Positions 1 through 11,022 of a DNA stretch of 64,000 nt are shown here, one piece after another. Both the position numbers and the translations under genes were made by a program. Origin of the DNA: Plasmodium brasilianum (taxonomy: Eukaryota; Apicomplexa; Aconoidasida; Haemosporida; Plasmodiidae). Within the stretch, counting starts at the first letter, position 1, and each line of letters starts with the position of its first letter. The stretch lies in contig NC_090122.1 in assembly GCF_023973825.1 (NCBI RefSeq), positions 1,876,630-1,940,629 on the forward strand, given 5' to 3'. The notes beneath the pieces were generated by a model, which was not told the origin of the DNA, did not search any database, and was given only the letters and a program-made list of their open reading frames with translations.

Positions 1-192
1 TGTGCGTTTATGTGTGTGTTTACATATATGTTTATGTTTATCTTTGTGTGTGTACGTATGTAGGTATATGCATAAATATATTGTGATATGTTAGAAAGTG
101 AAAATATGAATAAGAGAGTGTTTATTAAGAAACAAAGAAAGAAAAAAAAAAATACCTTACGATATGCAACATACAACATATAACATATAACG

Positions 193-1518
193 ATGTACAT
201 GAAAGAACAAACTAATGAGAGGAATAGAATAAAAATTTATGAAAATGTGTATAAGTACAATTGAAACAATTGCTCTTAAGCATAAGGAAAATTTTTTCAT
301 ATATATAGAAACAGTAAATAGTTTAACTTAAAATTTTTTTTTTCCCCTTTTTTTTTTTTTTACATTATTAATCAGGTATATAAGAAAGGATATTTTGTTT
401 TCAATGAATTTCAAATATTCCTTTTTGTCACTTACTTGTCATTTATTGTAGTATATTCAAATAATCAGTGTCTCGGTTAAATTTATAGAACAACAAAAAG
501 GAGTATATACATATACGTATACACACATAGACATATATATTTATAAATATATATATTGTTAGAGTGTGGATATACCTACACGTACATATGTATATATATA
601 TATATATATATATATGCGTATCAATATCTATCTACACTCATGGTTGAGTAACTCACCTTGTTCTTTTTGATTTTTCCCCTTTTTAATAGAAAAGCTTTTC
701 CTAATAAACAATGTAGGCATACAAATTGAGAAGAAGGATTTGTTCCAGCGTCAGTTGAAATTTATTTGTTTAAATGACGTAAAAAGCATTTTCATTAATG
801 AGGTAATGGGCATTTAAAAAAAAAAAGAAAAAAAAAAAAAAAAAGTAAAGAAAATGTGGATTATTAACACTTTCAACATTATTATAAGTAATGCAATCGA
901 AGTAATTTGTTTAATTATTATCTCATATCTTTTGACGTTTATTAAAGGTCATATACATATTTGAAATATGCCCCTATTTGTGCATCATCCTGAAAAACAA
1001 CAAATTCGTTGTTCTCTTTGAGGTACGAAAGAAACAAAAGAAACGAAAAAAACGAAAAAAACGAAAAAAGGAAGACATGGATAACCATTTGGTTCGTATG
1101 TGTACATATGTATGTATGTGCATGTGCGAGATTGCCTAACGAGGTGTGATCTTTTTTCTTTCTTTTTTTTTTTTAACAGAATTTTAACTTAGAAATGAAA
1201 AGCTTAGTAAACATATATAGGGATATGAAAAGAATAGTTTTTTATAACGATTACAAAAAGTTAAGAGGTGTGAAAGCAGTAGATATCAAGGAAGAAAAAG
1301 GTGAAAACGAAGAAGAAAATAATTTTGTATTCCTTGACGATGTTGCATATGCAGCAAATATTAAATCTTCTAGTGAAGAAGAAAATATTTTTAAATTATT
1401 AAATTTTAGTTCAGGAGAAAACCATAAAATTGATGATAAATCACAAGAACTTGAGAAAATGAAAATATATGACATATATATAAATAAAAAATTAGCATTG
1501 GAAATAATGAATAACTGA
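193..1518 (+). CDS. PIGH: PIG-H, GPI-GlcNAc transferase subunit H (multi-exon)
   Basis: Subunit H of the ER complex that transfers GlcNAc from UDP-GlcNAc to phosphatidylinositol, the first step of GPI anchor synthesis. Exons read 376-475, 690-802, 948-1022 and 1180-1518, all in phase. The first carries a hydrophobic membrane segment. The next begins LEKLFLINNVGIQIEKKDL after a split Glu codon, matching the family pattern 'E-[ST]-L-L-I-I-x-x-L-G-[IV]-Q'. The block INEVIYIFEICPYLCIILKN matches the conserved 'INEAIY..YLCILLK', and LVNIYRDMKRIVF matches the C-terminal helix. The acidic tail after about residue 140 is parasite-specific. A first exon at 193-246 (18 codons, phase 0) is only a guess; another start could lie elsewhere upstream. 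The family call is firm and the 5' end is not. Confidence 0.78.
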
Positions 1519-2091
1519 ATGTCTTTTTAATTTTGTTATGTCCTTCTGCTAATACAACGCCCCTTTTTTAATTTTTTTCACTTCTTTTATTATCATTTTG
1601 TTTTATTTAGTTAAATTTTATTTTATTATTTTTTTTTTTTTCGAGTTAATTTTTTCTCTTTTTTAAGACCTTCGTATTTTCGTTCTTCTATCCCCTCTTA
1701 ATAATTTTATTTCCCTCTTCCAATTAAAGCTTCTATTTTTATTTATATTTTTCTATTTCTTCGTGATCATTTTTTTCTTCCTGTTCTTTTTCTTGATTTT
1801 TTTCATCCACTTCTTTTATTCCTCTTTTTATTTTTATTATAATTATTTTTATTTTTAATTTTATTTTTTTTTATTTGTCTTTCGCGAAATAATTAATAGC
1901 ACAACAGAAAAGCAAAACAATAAAAGGATGGAAAAAACGCTCTAAAAAAATATTCTAAACAAATTATTATCTCATATTTCATGTGTTAAAAATACTACAT
2001 CATACAGATCGAGGAGAGATATAAATGCGCTTATCCATCTGTGCATACATAATACATACATACACGCATCCGTATAGATATACTACCCTTC
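1519..2091. other. Intergenic spacer, T-rich
   Basis: About 570 bases between two genes on the same strand. It is almost pure T/A on the left (runs of T broken by short C/G), as expected for a Plasmodium 3' UTR, and more mixed on the right, where the promoter of the next gene should lie. No open frame, RNA fold or distinct motif is visible. Confidence 0.6.
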
Positions 2092-4679
2092 ATGGATGTT
2101 AAAAATATGGGGGAATACATAAGAAAAATACCCTTTTATAACGATTATGAAAAAAAGAAAGATCTCTTAAAATTTTCCTGTTTAAAAGAAGATAATGAGG
2201 ATGAGTTGCAAAGAAACTTGAAGAAGAAAAACATGAACGATGATGTTCATTTTATAAGTAAGCTTCAAAACGGAATGGAGTTCTTTTTTTGTGTGAATAT
2301 TAAAGTGTAAATAAAGGGACGAAAAAAACAATTTTGTTATTCTATTCACAGTAAAGAAACGGGAAAACATGAGGGACATTCTGACGCACCACCTTCATAC
2401 AGGTTCATTTGTTGTAACTCTTTAATTGTACATATGTACATATGCAAACATACACGTATATGTACATATACCCATATACAATTGTCCTCATACCTATGTA
2501 CATTTTTTAATTTTGTAATACACGCACACAATAAGACAATAGGACCCAAAGGGATATACTTACTGAGAGAAAAGTACTTGAAATTTTTTTTTGCACATAT
2601 GCGCAAACGTTAGAGAAAACCCATCTAAACCCGATGCAGTCACAACAGTCAACTGCTTTGCATCATTTTGTCTGTATCGTTTTACTTGTATAGTTTGCTT
2701 TGTAAAGTTTGCATTGTTCCATTCCGTTTTCATTTCATTTGTTTCGTTCGTTCTGCTCCACTCCTTTTCATTTTGAATTTCTTTTAAAAAAAGAATAAAT
2801 TGAAAGAGGATATCTCTCAGAACTACAATGCATACGAAAAAAAATTTCCGTTTCTTATTGATACTACTGTGACAAAACCTCAAGAAACGAAGAGTATAAG
2901 GGACGTATTAAACGATATATACGGTTAAGAATACAAAAAAAAAAAAAAAAAAAAAAATTCGTATTATGTATAAATAAGTAAAATAAGTAAATGCGAGAAA
3001 TGGGTTATTTAATAAGATGAGAAAGTATGATGTTGGATGAAGAAACATGTACAGTATTTATTAAAACACTGAACTATTAAGAATGTATTTCTTTTTTTTT
3101 TTTTTCCTTTTTTTTAGAGCAGGATGACGTACATAAAACTAGATTAAGTGAAGATATTAAGACAAAAGCAATGTTATTGGAAAGGAGAAAAAAGCTTTTT
3201 ATCGCTGAGTTAAGTTCGTACTTATATGACAATCAAAAATGTGTAAGGGTGTATACATATATATGTGTGTATATATGTAAATATGTATATAAGTAAATAT
3301 ATATATATGTAAATATGTATATATGTAAATATATAAATACATCTGCAAACATTTCGGTTTTGCAAAATTTTTTTTGTTATGTTAGGTGGCAAGGATGCAG
3401 AAGGTACCCAGTTAAGGAAGGGGATTCATCCCCATGCAGCGAATTATGTTATGTGTGTAAGATTATATATAATCATGTATAAACGTGAGCATTTTCTTTT
3501 CAATACATGGTTTCCTTTTTATATAGGTGATAACGAGATGATGAATATTCATGAGGTGCTTTTAGACCCGGAAAAAAATTATGTGTATGAACAAAAATGC
3601 ATATGCTTATACAAGTTTGTAGCTTTATGTACATGTACGAATCTATATACATATGTACGTGAGTAGTGGAAAAATAAATAAATATATAAATAAATAATAA
3701 CAAGTATATGCACATATTTATGTATGTACTTACGCTTATATGTGCACCTTTTCAGGGAAGTCGTAAAAAATAAGAACAAATTGTTAACCCTAAAAAATTA
3801 TGGGTTGGGGCAATCCCCTTCAGATTTCGTTTTTTCATATCCTGACATTAAGGCAAGTAAGTATCTTCTTTCACATATACATACCTACGTGTGGGTATTA
3901 TGTACATATATACATATATATGTAAATGGAGCTTGTAGAGAATAAACTAAGAATTATTCTCAGAGCACAATATTTTTGCTCATATAACAAACATATACCC
4001 TCTGATTCTAATATTACTAACTACAATTTTTTTCTGTTACGACTTCTTAACGCTTTATCGCCCGGAAAAAAAAAAGGAGGGAGAGGGGGATATGCCACTG
4101 AAATAATGAAATCAAATATACTAAAAAATAAAAATGAAAAGACTCAAAAATGGGTACGCCCCTAAACAGCAACAATAGCAAGGATAATTACAACAACATT
4201 AACAGTAGTAGTAGTAGCAAGAGTGACAGTAATAACAAAAAAAAAAAAAAAAATGTAATTTGCACTCTCATGAATTTTTATAAATGGAATATTTTTTTCA
4301 TAAATACAGATAAACGTGGAAAACATAAATGGTAATTTATTCCTTGTAAAATATAATAAAAGACAGAGACATAAAACAAACGATAAATATGTATGTTCAA
4401 AATGCATATGCAAAACGAATAAACAAATACATTTTCATATATTTTCCCATTTTCAACATGAAGATTTATATAAAAAGGAAAATTACCAAATTAGGTTCAT
4501 AATAATTTTGATAAAACATTTTATATGTATATGTGGCAATATATTTTATAATAATATTTAAAAAAAAAAAATTAAAAAACATTAAAAAATAAATTTAATT
4601 GACACATTTTTCCATTCTTTTTTCAGGGAACAAAAAGGTTAAAAGGGGAAAAAAAAAAGAAAAAGAAAACAGCCACTGA
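2092..4679 (+). CDS. Unrecognised protein, about 11 small exons
   Basis: A chain of GT-AG exons whose phases agree: 2092-2257, 2352-2402, 2543-2608, 2807-2923, 3118-3213, 3386-3403, 3527-3584, 3756-3856, 3939-4153, 4310-4331 and 4627-4679. The start is the Met of MDVKNMGEYIRKIPFYNDY; the end is a Lys-rich tail finishing ENSH. Best-supported pieces are KKFPFLIDTTVTKPQETKS, DIKTKAMLLERRKKLFIAEL and LKNYGLGQSPSDFVFSYPD, which have the composition of a folded cytosolic or nuclear protein. Two exons are microexons of 18 and 22 bases. The weakest joint is the acceptor near 2806: another lies at 2820 but breaks the phase. No signal peptide, membrane segment or known domain is apparent, so I assign no function. 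It might be two genes, although the phases argue for one. Confidence 0.5.
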
Positions 4680-4794
4680 GCATATAATATACATGTTAAC
4701 ATGGTTGCACTACGCGTCTACATATATAGAAATATATTAAATATAAATATATATATATATGTTCGCTTATTTCCCTTCTTTGAAAGTGTTCTTA

Positions 4795-5222
4795 ATGAAA
4801 AACAGATTAAAATATGTTAACCACACCCCGAATAGCTATTTCGTTGATAGCTACCTGAACGTAAAATTATTCAAAAAAAACAAAAAAAAAAAAAAAGCAT
4901 AAAAGAAGCTAAAAAGAAAAGGACTACTGTTTTTTCACGTTCATTTGTTATGTACTTGACATGACCTCCCTTTCTTGTCATTTAAAGGAGAAGCCACGAA
5001 TTATTTTAAGGTATAAAGGATTTCAACAAAAAAGGTAAAGACGCATAAAAAGGGCAATTCGAGTAGTGGAAAAAACGAAATCTTGTAATTTTGGAAATAT
5101 ACAAGAATCAATATGGAAATAAAAAAGTTAAACTGTTGGGTAACATTTTGCAAAAAACAAAAAAAAAATTAAAAATTAAAAAAGGTTCGATCAGCAGGAA
5201 AGGGCAGCAAACGACCATTTAG
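4795..5222 (+). CDS. Tiny conserved-looking protein, 45 aa, three exons
   Basis: Exons 4795-4860, 4988-5034 and 5198-5222 join in phase to 46 codons including TAG. The first encodes MKNRLKYVNHTPNSYFVDSY and the second EKPRIILRYKGFQQK; the last adds a basic KGQQTTI end. Composition is basic and mixed, unlike the poly-Asn/Lys noise of the flanks, and the first exon ends exactly at GTAAAA. It begins 115 bases after the preceding gene on the same strand, so it could instead be a missed 3' part of that gene, but that gene already ends in a stop. I do not recognise the protein. A small ribosomal, mitochondrial or apicoplast component is possible. The last exon is the least certain. Confidence 0.4.
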
Positions 5223-5434
5223 ACGGGGAACGCACGTTTATATAATGCGACGGAAAGAAGAATCATGTAAATTTGATTTTAAGTATAACAATGTTTTGAA
5301 GATTTTCTTTTTTTCGTTTCTCTATTTTTTTTTCGTTTTCTTTTTTCGTTTCTCTATTCTTTTTTCGTTTATCTATTCTTTTTTCGTTTCTCTATTCTTT
5401 TTTCGTTTCTCTATTCTTTTTTCCCCTTCCTTCC

Positions 5435-6205
5435 TTAGACAGTCCAAAAGAGCCTTAATAGACCAATAAGATACTGAAAAACTTCATTTGAACTCAATTT
5501 TGATCGACCAAAGAGTCTATCAACAAACACGTAACCAACTTCTTCAATGTATTTACCTAATTTCTTTGCTCTTACAATAACCTCCATTTGAAACACATAT
5601 CCTTTTCCTTCTACTTGCTGAATGATTTCTTTAAGTACTTCTGTCTTATATAATCTGAAGGATCCAGTTAGATCCGTCAGATTAATAAATAAAAGAAACT
5701 GTGATAAAAAGTTGGCTACACGACTAATGAGAATTCGTTTATAAGACCATCCTGATATTCCTCCATCTTTACTATACCTAGTACCTGTTACAATATCACA
5801 GTTCGTTTCTTTTTGTTTTTTTATAAAATTATATATATATTTCGGATGGTGCGATAAATCAGCATCCATTATAATAACAAAATTACCAGACACTATTTTT
5901 AATGCATCCATATATGCAGAACTTAAACCATATTTTCCTTCTCTCTCTATTAATAGCAATCTTTCTTCTTTAAAAATTGTCTGAAGAGTTTTGTAAACTT
6001 TAGCAGTTTCATCTTCACTGTTGTCATCTACTACTATTATTTCAAAATTAATCCTTTTTTTTTTTAGCTCGTTTATAATCATATATATGATGTATGGCAA
6101 ATTTTCCTTCTCGTTGTATGTTGGTAGAATGATGGAATACATACAAGCAAAGGACATGTTTAATTTGATACATAACAACAAGAAAAAATAAAAATATATA
6201 ATCAT
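5435..6205 (-). CDS. DPM1: Dolichol-phosphate mannosyltransferase (DPM1)
   Basis: GT-A fold, family 2 glycosyltransferase making dolichol-P-mannose from GDP-mannose at the ER; in Plasmodium this feeds GPI anchor mannosylation. The single exon encodes 256 aa. Visible landmarks are the N-terminal IILPTYNEKENLP strand, VVDDNSEDET, the metal-binding DAD in MDADLSHHP (about residue 116) and the GTRY block. LTGSFRLYK and GYVFQMEV follow in the family order. No C-terminal membrane helix is present, unlike yeast Dpm1, so membrane attachment would need a partner as in human DPM1. The first Met gives a hydrophobic leader, and a later Met (MSFACMYSIILPT, residue 17) may be the true start. It faces the small gene at 4795 tail to tail. 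Confidence 0.95.
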   Translation of the reverse strand: MIIYFYFFLLLCIKLNMSFACMYSIILPTYNEKENLPYIIYMIINELKKKRINFEIIVVDDNSEDETAKVYKTLQTIFKEERLLLIEREGKYGLSSAYMDALKIVSGNFVIIMDADLSHHPKYIYNFIKKQKETNCDIVTGTRYSKDGGISGWSYKRILISRVANFLSQFLLFINLTDLTGSFRLYKTEVLKEIIQQVEGKGYVFQMEVIVRAKKLGKYIEEVGYVFVDRLFGRSKLSSNEVFQYLIGLLRLFWTV

Positions 6206-6411
6206 GTTAAAGGGGGGAAGGGAAAAGGTAATATGCGGATGGGGTGTATAGAAGCTTAACCGTTAGAGGAATCATGCTTCTATTTTTTTGAATAAAAATA
6301 TTCCTTCAAAATGGTATTTTTTGCTTTTATTTTGTTTTTTTTTTATGTTTTTGCGTTTTTGTGTTTTCGCATTTTTTGCACTTTTGCACTTTCTGTATCA
6401 AATTAGGGTAC

Positions 6412-6873
6412 CTAAGCAGGGTTCATATCCCAGAGTTTTTTATTAAACTCAAACCACTGCATATAACTTAGTCTTCTTTTTGCTTGATAATCCTTCCGCT
6501 GCTCGAAAGAAATGGAAAATTGCTTTAAGGCGAGTACATGTAATTATATGCATACATAATTCACATATTTGCACATATACATATGTACACGTATATATAC
6601 ATGCGCAGAATTGTATTTAATGAAATGTTTTAATATTTTCTTATTTTTCCTTTTTGCTTTAACACTGTTATTATCTTCGCTATACTGTGCAATTTCTTTT
6701 CTTTTGTTCGTAATTCATTTTTTAATCTGTTCGTTTATAATTTACAATTTGTTCTTTCCCTCTTTGTGTAATAAATTTAAATTATATTTTGTCGCTCCTC
6801 GCGTTATTACATTCTTATATTATTATATTGATACCTTATAATCTTCATTACATATTTGTTTCCTTTCTCCCAT
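6412..6873 (-). CDS. Small protein, 49 aa, two exons
   Basis: Exon one is 6835-6873 (MGERKQICNEDYK, donor GTATCA) and exon two 6412-6522, starting QFSISFEQRKDYQAKRR and ending KKLWDMNPA before TAG. Both boundaries are phase 0. An alternative acceptor six codons plus later (CAG before CGGAAG) is also in phase and would shorten the protein. The second exon stands out by composition: a hydrophilic, charged, aromatic segment with none of the homopolymer bias of the surrounding DNA. It lies upstream of DPM1 on the same strand, with the OTU gene diverging from its other side. I cannot name it. The size and basic/aromatic make-up would suit a small mitochondrial or ribosome-associated protein, but that is inference. 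Confidence 0.5.
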
Positions 6874-7457
6874 TGACCCTGTAGTCCTTTTTAATGTTAC
6901 TTCGTGTACTGCTAACTTTGCCAATTTTGTTATTTTTTTATGTATTTAAAAAAAAAAAAAATGTGAGCACATAAATTTTCTTTTAATTGTTATACGAACA
7001 AATATAAGCATACATACGTAAATATATATGTATATATATGTACATGTATATATATGTATGTATATGTATTTATATATATGTACATGTATATATATGTATG
7101 TATATGTATTTATATATATGTACATGTATATATATGTATGTATATGTATTTATATATATGTATGTATATGTATGTACCTACATGCAGTCAACATGTTGCC
7201 ATTGCTCGAGGAATAATTGTTGTAAGTTTTTATTTCATTATTATTAAGAATGATTATATGAACAAGGAGCAAGTATCCCGATAATCTAGAGGGCTAACAC
7301 TTTATATGGTATCTAAAATAAATACTTGATGTAAATTTTTTCCTTTGAAAAAAAAATTTTTTTTTCTGCCTTTTTTCGACGTTTTTCGTGTACATTTTAG
7401 TGCTCATTTTCCCCCCTCATTTTAGCTTCTTATTTTTTTGCTGCTTCTCCTCTTTTC
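6874..7457. other. Divergent intergenic region with 40-bp tandem repeat
   Basis: Spacer between a minus-strand small gene and the plus-strand OTU gene, so it probably holds both promoters. About three copies of a 40-bp unit (tacatgtatatatatgtatg plus 20 more bases) occupy roughly 7030-7160. The rest is AT-rich without a recognisable motif; short open frames here are repeat artefacts. Confidence 0.6.
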
Positions 7458-9247
7458 ATGTTAAGGTTAAAAATGGTAAATGAAGAGAAGGAGCTTATGA
7501 GTTATCATGAATATAAAAGGAGGGTAAAGAAAATCACAGAGGAGTTAAAAAGAGAAAAAAAAAAGACCATAAACAAAAGTAAAAAGAGCGAAAATTTATT
7601 AAAGCTTGAAGAAGAATTAAATCGGTTGATCGTACTTTACAATAACAAGGGAAGTAATAATAATAAGAGGGGTGAAGGTGAAGAGGAGAAAGAGGAAATT
7701 GAAAAGGATAACAATTTATCATTTACCGATAATTTATATTCATATAATGAAATATCTAAAAAGATGTTAAAAAATAAGAAAAAAACGCAACTGAAGGAAT
7801 TAGAGGAAGAACTAAATGAAAAATCAAAAAATAAAATTGGTGAAGTAGAATATAATGAATTATTAGAAATATTAAAAAAATTAAACAAGACGATTTATTC
7901 TATAGCTCCTGATGGAAACTGTTTATATGAATCAATTTTACATCAACTTAGACAAAGAAGGACAAATAATTATGAATTTAGTAGAAGGGACTTTTTAAAT
8001 CAATTAAGTGAAGATAATTTTTCATTAGAAAAAGTTGATTTGAAAAATTATGAAAACAAAAAAAATTTTGACTTTACTATTTTTACAGATATTAATCCAT
8101 ACGATTTGAACAGCGAAATTCTAAGATTCCTTACGGCTATATACATATTGCAAAATGAGGAAATATTTAAATATTTTATTTACAATGAGGATGATTACGC
8201 TGATAATGGTAAGGCGTGGACTACTGAAAAAGGAGGAAATGTGGCCAAAAAAAAGCAAAAAAAAGGGAAAAAAAAAAAATTAATTAAAACAAAATAAAAT
8301 AAATCAAAAAAAAAAAAAAAATACAGCAACAAAAAAAAAAAAAAAATACAACAAAAAAACAAAGACCTTTTTCATCTTTCTTAATTTTTGCAGATGTGTA
8401 TTTTAGTTATTGTCAAGGAATTACCAACGGGGTTTACGGGTGAGGAAATGAGAGCAGCAGCATATATATGCTTGTGTGTGTATGCTTATTTATGTGCATG
8501 TATGTACATATATGTACATGTATATACTTATGTTTATATGTGTGTAAACTTAAAAAGCGTACAATTGTATTTTCCTGCGATTCCTACTGAAGTCCCTATA
8601 GTGTTAAGACTATCGGACTATAAGTTACTTCTCCGTAGAAATGTATTTTTGTGGTCGTATTTTTCTTGTCCTCCAGTATTATAGCTACATAACTGTTTGC
8701 ATATTAATATTATTATTGTTATTACTATTATCTTATTTGTTTAGATAGCTATTTGTTTTCCCAACTATTTATTTTCTGTATTTTATCCTTTTATTTTTTA
8801 CAATTCTGCAGGAGTGAAATTGAAATAAAAGCTCTCTCGAATATACTACAAAAGAAAATTACCGTCTTTGACACAAACATGAACATATCATACGTATGAA
8901 CATAAAAGAAAAGACTTTGTAAACACACAATATGTATTTTGCATTTTTAAGGTGTGTGTGTGTGCGTTTTCCCCTAATTGGAAATATTTATTATTTATTT
9001 TTTTTATTATTATTTCTCTTTATTAGGGAGAGGATTATGAAAAGGAATTATTTATATGCTTTCACCACAATTTATATGCACTAGGTAAAAGATGTAAAAA
9101 GAAAAAATTATTTGGAAAAATATGGTGTATTAGGATAAGTTGATTCATTTTTTGAGTGCACTAATAATTTTTTTTTTTTTTTTTTTCTGTTTTTTCTTTT
9201 TTTTCATAGGAAAGCATTACAACTCAGTTATTGATCTTCAAACGTAA
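7458..9247 (+). CDS. OTU-family cysteine protease (deubiquitinase), five exons
   Basis: Exons 7458-8208, 8394-8439, 8812-8893, 9027-9084 and 9210-9247 are phase-consistent and give 324 aa. The N-terminal 140 residues are a charged Lys/Glu coiled-coil-like extension. The OTU domain starts at APDGNCLYESILHQL, holding the catalytic Asp and Cys. It continues through YFSYCQGITNGVYGSEIEIK across two splice junctions, which matches the W/YGxxxEL strand of OTUD6-type enzymes. It ends in GKHYNSVIDLQT, supplying the catalytic His. The family cleaves ubiquitin or ubiquitin-like conjugates. The ORF of exon one runs on past 8208, but the true donor is the GTAAGG after YADN, because splicing there restores the conserved domain. 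A start four codons later (MVNEEK) is possible. Confidence 0.92.
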
Positions 9248-9621
9248 AAGCAGAGCACAGATCCTTTGCACCTACATAAACATTAAGGAATACCCGTCAA
9301 TATGGGTAAGAGCAATTTTTATGTTAAAATGGAATGGTATAAGTATTTTACCGCAAAATAGGTATGCGAACGTGAGAAATAGAAAGGAAGAAACGTGAAA
9401 GTGAACATGTCGAAGAACAATGGTAGAAGTGGAAATTCCAAAGAACAAACGCGAAGGAACAATAGGACAACGTAGAAAAGCCCTTTTTGTAGCTTCGCTT
9501 GGAAACGGTTTATCTTTTTAGCTAACCAAAAAACATAACTTTCTATATCGTTTTACTAATAAAATTTATCAAGATGTTTTTATATCATTTTTTTTTTTTT
9601 TCAAAAATTACAAAAAAAGAG

Positions 9622-9652
<31 letters not shown>

Positions 9653-10223
9653 AAAAGAAAAGAAAGTGAACAAAAGGGAATGAAAGAAATGAAAGAAAAG
9701 ATAAGAAAGGAAAAAAAAAAGAAAGCATAGTAAAAACGAATGCTACATAAAACAAAGCACAGCACAGCAAATAGCATATTTGAAATAAAAAAAATATATA
9801 TATATAATAATAAAATTGATCTTCTTTTAATTAAAATGTTTTAACAAATGCAAGTGCAACATATCATATAAAGATCTTTTAAACAAACAAAAAAAATAAA
9901 ATAATAATAATAATAAATATTTTAATGTTTTTTTTTTTTTTTTTTTTTAAATTTTACACACATAAAATATGCGTAGATTTAAACGCATGTGAACAAATTA
10001 AAAAGAAATAATGTATTTGCGTACATATAAATAGTGAAAGTTTTCATATAATATACGCAAATTATTACAAAAATATGATAAGAACAACGTCGGTGCGTGG
10101 GGGGTGTGGAAGCACCACTGCTGTTATATATAAATGTATATATGTACATACACATGCATGTACTTATATACAGAGATACATTTTTAAAGCGACAAAATGG
10201 AGTAATTTTTGAACTGTGTGAAA
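9248..10223. other. Convergent intergenic spacer
   Basis: Region between the 3' ends of the OTU gene (+) and the PHD-finger gene (-). It holds long A runs (about 9612-9650), a T run near 9928-9948 and no convincing open frame. Both 3' UTRs should lie here. Nothing else is seen. Confidence 0.6.
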
Positions 10224-10719
10224 TTATTTGTAATCTTCTCCGTAGTACTCCTCATCATCCTTATCCTCTTCATCGTAGTCGTCTTCTTCTTCTTCCTCCT
10301 CATCCTCTTCAGCTAAGACCCCATCTTCTTCTTCTTCCTCTAATTCCACTTCATCTTCGTCTTCGTCTTCATCTAGTTCTTTTTTCAAAGCATTTCTTGT
10401 TCTTTCATGAGGGTAACTAGATTCAATTATATTATTTTTGTTTATTTCGCAATAATATTTGTTTTTTTCATTAATTCTGTAACTGTATTTCTTTTCATCT
10501 AGCGAAATTTCAACAGAGCGCTTGATGTAACTTTGTAGCAACTCTGAGGAGGGATAAGGTGAGTCTACAAAAGGACAGAAAAAGAAGCAAGCAAAATAAA
10601 GTACAAAAAAAAAAAAAAAAAAATGAAATTATAATTGAGAGTATAATGGGGAGCATAACTAGAAGTGGTTAAAGAATTAACAGTATCTTATGGTCTTACG
10701 AGATGCATAACAATTATTC

Positions 10720-10761
<42 letters not shown>

Positions 10762-10988
10762 GTATATAAGTGTGGCTAGTATAACGTACCTGATATTTGG
10801 CCTCTTTTATCGCGAGGTCTCCACTTATTCTCGTATTTTCGTATTGGGGGGTCACAAATTTCTGAGTATATTAAGGGAAGTAACAAAAAAAAAATAAAAA
10901 AAAATAATAAATTAGAGAACGAATAAGATAATATAATATTACAACGAAACATTGACATATGCGCGAATGATTGATACGACGCAAATGC

Positions 10989-11022
<34 letters not shown>

